64,000 nucleotides of DNA from Trichopria drosophilae. Taxonomy: Eukaryota > Arthropoda > Insecta > Hymenoptera > Diapriidae. The position numbers and the translations under genes were made by a program. Below are positions 60,226 through 64,000 of this stretch, in pieces. The notes beneath the pieces were generated by a model, which was not told where the DNA came from, ran no database searches, and saw nothing but the letters and a program-made list of their open reading frames with translations. The DNA is taken from positions 33,639,001 to 33,703,000 of the forward strand of contig CM059587.1 in assembly GCA_030407085.1 (NCBI GenBank). The letters run 5' to 3'. Each line of letters opens with the position of its first letter. The first letter of the stretch is position 1.

Positions 60226-62534
60226 CATCTTATGTACGTTTTATTTCACAAGAACGATAATATCTGTTTTATATAAATGTAATATACGATTAATAATATG
60301 GTCTTTCTAGTGTTACAGTTTAGTGTTTTTAATAGTAATTGTTCATAAAAAACGTTTTGAATACTTTTAATCGGATTTATGTGTGCATCGGTTTGCAGAT
60401 TTCCAAAATACTATCAAGTATTCGGTTTACGACATGTAAATGTGGTACAGCGTTGATTATCATCATCTGTTGAAGGAAGTTTCAGACGGATTCACATTAA
60501 CGAGTTTTATAAACACCATAAATATTTAATTATGATCGATATACTGCTATACTTTAAACGTGTTGTGATTGACCTGAAATTTGAACTGTTACATCGAATA
60601 TAAAATTATTTTCTTGATTTTTTTGCGAGAAAATCAGTAATAAAATTGAAATTGAACGTAATCCTTTGTTAATTTACTTTTTGGGCGCCAACAATAGGTT
60701 CTGCAAGTTTGATTTAGAAGCCTCAATTCCGTAAAATGTTTTACTTTTGAATGAAAATATATAATTTCAAAAATATAACAAAAATATGAACAAAAATAAA
60801 CTTTTTATAGTTTTTTTTTTAATTTTTTGTACGACAAAATTTGAGGTAGTTGTAAACGTTAGAAGGTAAATACTAAGCGCTGAGACTATCTTCACTGACT
60901 CCTTCAAACTTGTAAAGGTAAAAAATGAAGGGCTGAAAAAATGAAATTCACAGGAGTTATAGTGTTTGGAATTCCCTACAAAATGGAATTTTTTAGCATT
61001 TTTAACTTCATCATTAAGGAAGTTATGTGAAAAAAATCAATCGCATTTTTCGTTACGACTTTTTACGATATTTTGAAATTTGTGAATAAGGGTTGTTTTT
61101 GAAGGGTTGGAAATTTTCTGCACGACATAGAATCTTTCAAGATCTCTTTAAATTTTATAATTTATCATATTTACGGTATTACAACATTTAAGCATTAAAA
61201 ATAATATTTTTGTATTTATTATAAGGGGTGGTTTTTAAAGGTTGTCTTATTGTAATACTGGCTAAAATATATTTTGAAGTGTACAGAAACATTTCTCCTA
61301 AATACACTTCAGCGATTTAAGTGTTCCACAGTCCTTATATGCATACGTATATATACGTATATTTCTCGCGATTAAGCTCATAAGGGGTGGGTTTTAAGGG
61401 TTGAAACGGGGTAGAATATCACAAATTACATATCAAAACCTAAAATAAACTTGGTTCAACAAATCTAAATATTTATAGAATTTTAAAAATGACTGCCTCC
61501 AGTGACTGGACTATATTAATGAAGTCACATCATATAACAACTTATTGTCAATTTCTTTCTGAAATTAAATACATTATAATTTTAAACATTTAATTAAAAT
61601 TTGAGGTAAAAATATTTCTTTCTCACACTCAGAGCGCAAAGTAACACTTTGAAAAATTATGGACTCTTGGACGTTAGTGGGTTAAAATACGGATTAAAAT
61701 TCGAAGCGCGATGTAGAGCGCAAAGTGTTACTAAGTAATATATACTATTACTAGTAATATTACTACTGCGAAGTGGTATTTGTTGTTAGGAGCTTCATAG
61801 AGGGAATTTGTGAATATCTTCTGCAGAGAAAAGTTGCCTTCTTTAGTTTGTATCCAATGTGAGATTTCTTTAAAGAAATTCACAGTTTTACGAACTTTCC
61901 AATGTCAATTTTCTCTTCCATGTTTAAAATGATCTCAGCATGGAGTATTTGGACCACAAAGTTGCAGAACTGTTTGTTTTCGACAATTCATAAAAGTACA
62001 TACACTAAGTAAACTTTTTCATCACAGGACATTGTTTTCTGTGATTCTCTCCATGCAATGAATGCATCGTGGGTCTGTATATATAAATGCCTGGATTTAT
62101 CTGGTAGGCCACTCCTTGTAGTAATATCTGCAACTTCCAATATATCTGGTGGAATGATGTCCTTCGCACCACTACTTTCGGTATCATTCATTCTATCACA
62201 CAGATTAAAAATGTTTACGAATCATTGCGACGTGCAGCACTGACTAGCGAGTTTATTTTTCAATTAGTAATGTTTATGTTTATAATGGAAAATTCGTGCA
62301 CCCCGCTACTGCCGCGTTTATTTGTATTTACAATTGTCGTTTTCTATTGCCTCCCACCATTATCATAATGTATTGTAATATAGAAAATGATAAGAAATCG
62401 TAATTATTGGCTTTTTTTAAAAAAATGGTCCATTTTCAGACTGTTTTTATTTCACGCTCCCAAAAGGTGGCGTATAATGGTCATTAAAGCCCCCTGAATC
62501 GAAAATATATTTAGTAGGGTTTTTAATGGTATTA
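60226..62534. other. Downstream intergenic sequence with a loose periodic motif
   Basis: AT-rich. ATAAGGGGTGG-TTTTAARGGTTG recurs at about 61086, 61222 and 61379 (spacing about 140-160), suggesting a very diverged tandem repeat. GAGCGCAAAGT occurs twice near 61632 and 61710. No coding sequence recognised. Confidence 0.5.
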
Positions 62535-63201
62535 TTAACCCCTTGTCAGTGCAAGACAATTTTACTATTTTGGCCAAAAGTGCGTTGACAAAAATTCCAT
62601 CGGAATAGCTTGAAACTTGGTACTCGGGGGTTTTCGGGATCGCCGATTATGAATCTGATATCAGCTTTATTAAGTTCAAAACGATATACGATCCGCCCTA
62701 AAGCCCCCGAGTAACAAGTTTCAAGCAAATTTAGCGTTTTTTTATAAATTTGATCCGCCATTTTGAATTTCATAAACCTGACTTCGGATGTTTATCCACC
62801 ATATTTGATCCGCCATTTTGAAATTAATAAAGCTGATATCAGATTCGTAATCGGCGACCCCGAAAACCCCCGAGTACTAAGTTTCAAGCAAATTTATAAC
62901 ATTTTTATAAATTTGATCCGCCATATTGGATCCACCATTTTGAATTTCGTAAATCAGACTTCGGATTCGTAATCAGCGACCCCGAAAACCCCCGAGTAAC
63001 AAGTTTCAAGCAAATTTAGCACTTTTTTATAAATTTGATCCGCCATATTGGATCCGCCATTTTGAATTTTGCAAATCTGACTTGAGATTCGTAATCAGCG
63101 ACCTCGAAAACCCCCGTAACAAATTTCAAGCAAATTCAGGAAGTTTTACTTCGTTTATTTTATGATGCGGCTATAGCCGTCACACACTGTCAAGGGGTTA
63201 A
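62535..63201. mobile_element. piggyBac-like MITE with TTAA duplication and internal repeats
   Basis: TTAA at 62535-62538 and 63198-63201 flank CCCCTTGTCAGTG and CACTGTCAAGGGG. The interior has about 120-bp units in tandem (near 62873, 62994 and 63112) sharing AACAAGTTTCAAGCAAATTTA, TTGATCCGCCATATTGGATC and CGACCCCGAAAACCCCCGAG. One unit at 62608-62675 is inverted. No transposase. Confidence 0.8.
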
Positions 63202-63319
63202 AGGTATTTTTAAAGGTATTTACTTTTATGTTACTTTTAAAAGCTTTCAGGATTAAATGATTAAATTATAAACCGAAATGAACACGTATAAAATAGACAT
63301 CACAGTAATTGTTTTCCTG

Positions 63320-64000
63320 GCGAAAGAATTGGATTGAGATTTAATCCAATGTAATCCGTGACAATCCGGATTTGGTCGCCGATCTAATCCTATAAAGATT
63401 TCGATCCATTGAATTCCGACATAATCCTAGATATTCCGAAGTTATTCGATGGATTCAAATCCTGCTGAATCCGAATTGATCCTAGTCTTTCCAAACCTAT
63501 TTTTAAATCCGTTTCATTCCTCACTTTTAATCCGAACGAATCCTATGCCATTCTAACAAATATTGTCAATCCGTTCCATTCCATAATTTTAATCCGAACG
63601 AATTCTATGCCATTCCGACAAATATTGTCAATCCGTTTCATTCCTCGATTTTAATCCGAATGGGTCGGATTAAGTTGGATTCAGCAGGATTTGAATCAAT
63701 CGAATAATTTCGGAATGGGACGAATTCAGCAGGATTAGCAGTAACTGAATATTTCGGAATAGGTCGGATTAATTCGGATTCAGCAGGATTTAAATCCATC
63801 GAATAACTTCGGATTAGGTAGGATTAAGTTGGATTCCAATGGATCGAAATCTTTATAGGATTCGCCGCGGATTTACCCGGATTAAGTAATTGTCTAGGTA
63901 AATCTCGGATTGCGTTGGATTGAGTCGGATGTAATTTTCGGATTCGTTTGGAACGAGTAGGATTAGATCGGCGATAAATTCGGAATTGCGACGGAAAGAA
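63320..64000. mobile_element. Foldback element built of AATCCG-type motifs, cut by window end
   Basis: The left arm (about 63360-63490: CGCCGATCTAATCCTATAAA, GATTTCGATCCATTG, TTATTCGATGGATTCAAATC) is inverted in the right side (63640-63980), where GGATTCAGCAGGATTTRAAT occurs more than once. The centre (63506-63660) has a 62-bp unit repeated about 2.5 times. The right end is beyond the window. No coding sequence. Confidence 0.7.
63506..63660. repeat. Tandem repeat, about 62-bp unit, 2.5 copies
   Basis: Units share AATCCGTTYCATTCC, TTTTAATCCGAACGAAT and CTATGCCATTC-ACAAATATTGTC. They form the centre of the foldback element. Confidence 0.85.

Overview
This window is AT-rich, intron-rich, transposon-rich animal nuclear DNA, almost certainly from an insect. 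It carries parts of two protein-coding genes on the + strand, and most other recognisable sequence is mobile-element debris. Nothing bacterial, no operons and no CRISPR were seen. The insect call rests on the ort-type histamine receptor, a CCTAA-like tract, and piggyBac-, pogo- and foldback-type repeats. The order is not certain; Hymenoptera is a guess.

Gene 1 (1-~14,090, +) is the C-terminal half of Ssdp (SSBP2/3/4 family), a nuclear partner of LIM-domain-binding proteins. Four coding exons were found: 596-804, 4399-4569, 4712-4909 and 10820-10924 (stop). All junctions are in phase. The 5' half lies left of the window. A long 3' UTR may run to an AATAAA at 14063. It contains a strong 35-nt hairpin and a weaker, partial copy of it.

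Intergenic region (~14.1-40.2 kb). It is dominated by repeats: pogo-, Harbinger- and piggyBac-like MITEs, nested foldback elements, and a structurally complete 4.26-kb DNA transposon (25934-30191). That transposon has 534-bp inverted repeats, a TATA target duplication and a frameshifted DDD-type transposase. A 151-bp palindromic element (32214-32364) has a hammerhead-ribozyme-like core in its loop. There is also a 1.1-kb degenerate ATCATC-rich tract and a CpG-rich island (34.6-35.2 kb) of unknown role.

Gene 2 (~40.6-60.2 kb, +) is a complete ort/HisCl2 histamine-gated chloride channel. It is reconstructed from a signal-peptide exon (41113-41216), a 10.8-kb first intron and eight further exons ending at 59520. 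The predicted product is 434 aa with every splice phase consistent. Its introns hold a foldback element with a 9-bp target duplication (43562-44371), a broken LINE (49645-50640) and a MITE that ends about 70 bp before exon 2.

The last 3.8 kb (60.2-64.0 kb) is intergenic. It holds a TTAA-flanked MITE and a large foldback repeat cut by the window edge. The two genes have no evident functional link. All calls are by eye from sequence; family assignments for non-coding elements are inferences from termini and target duplications.
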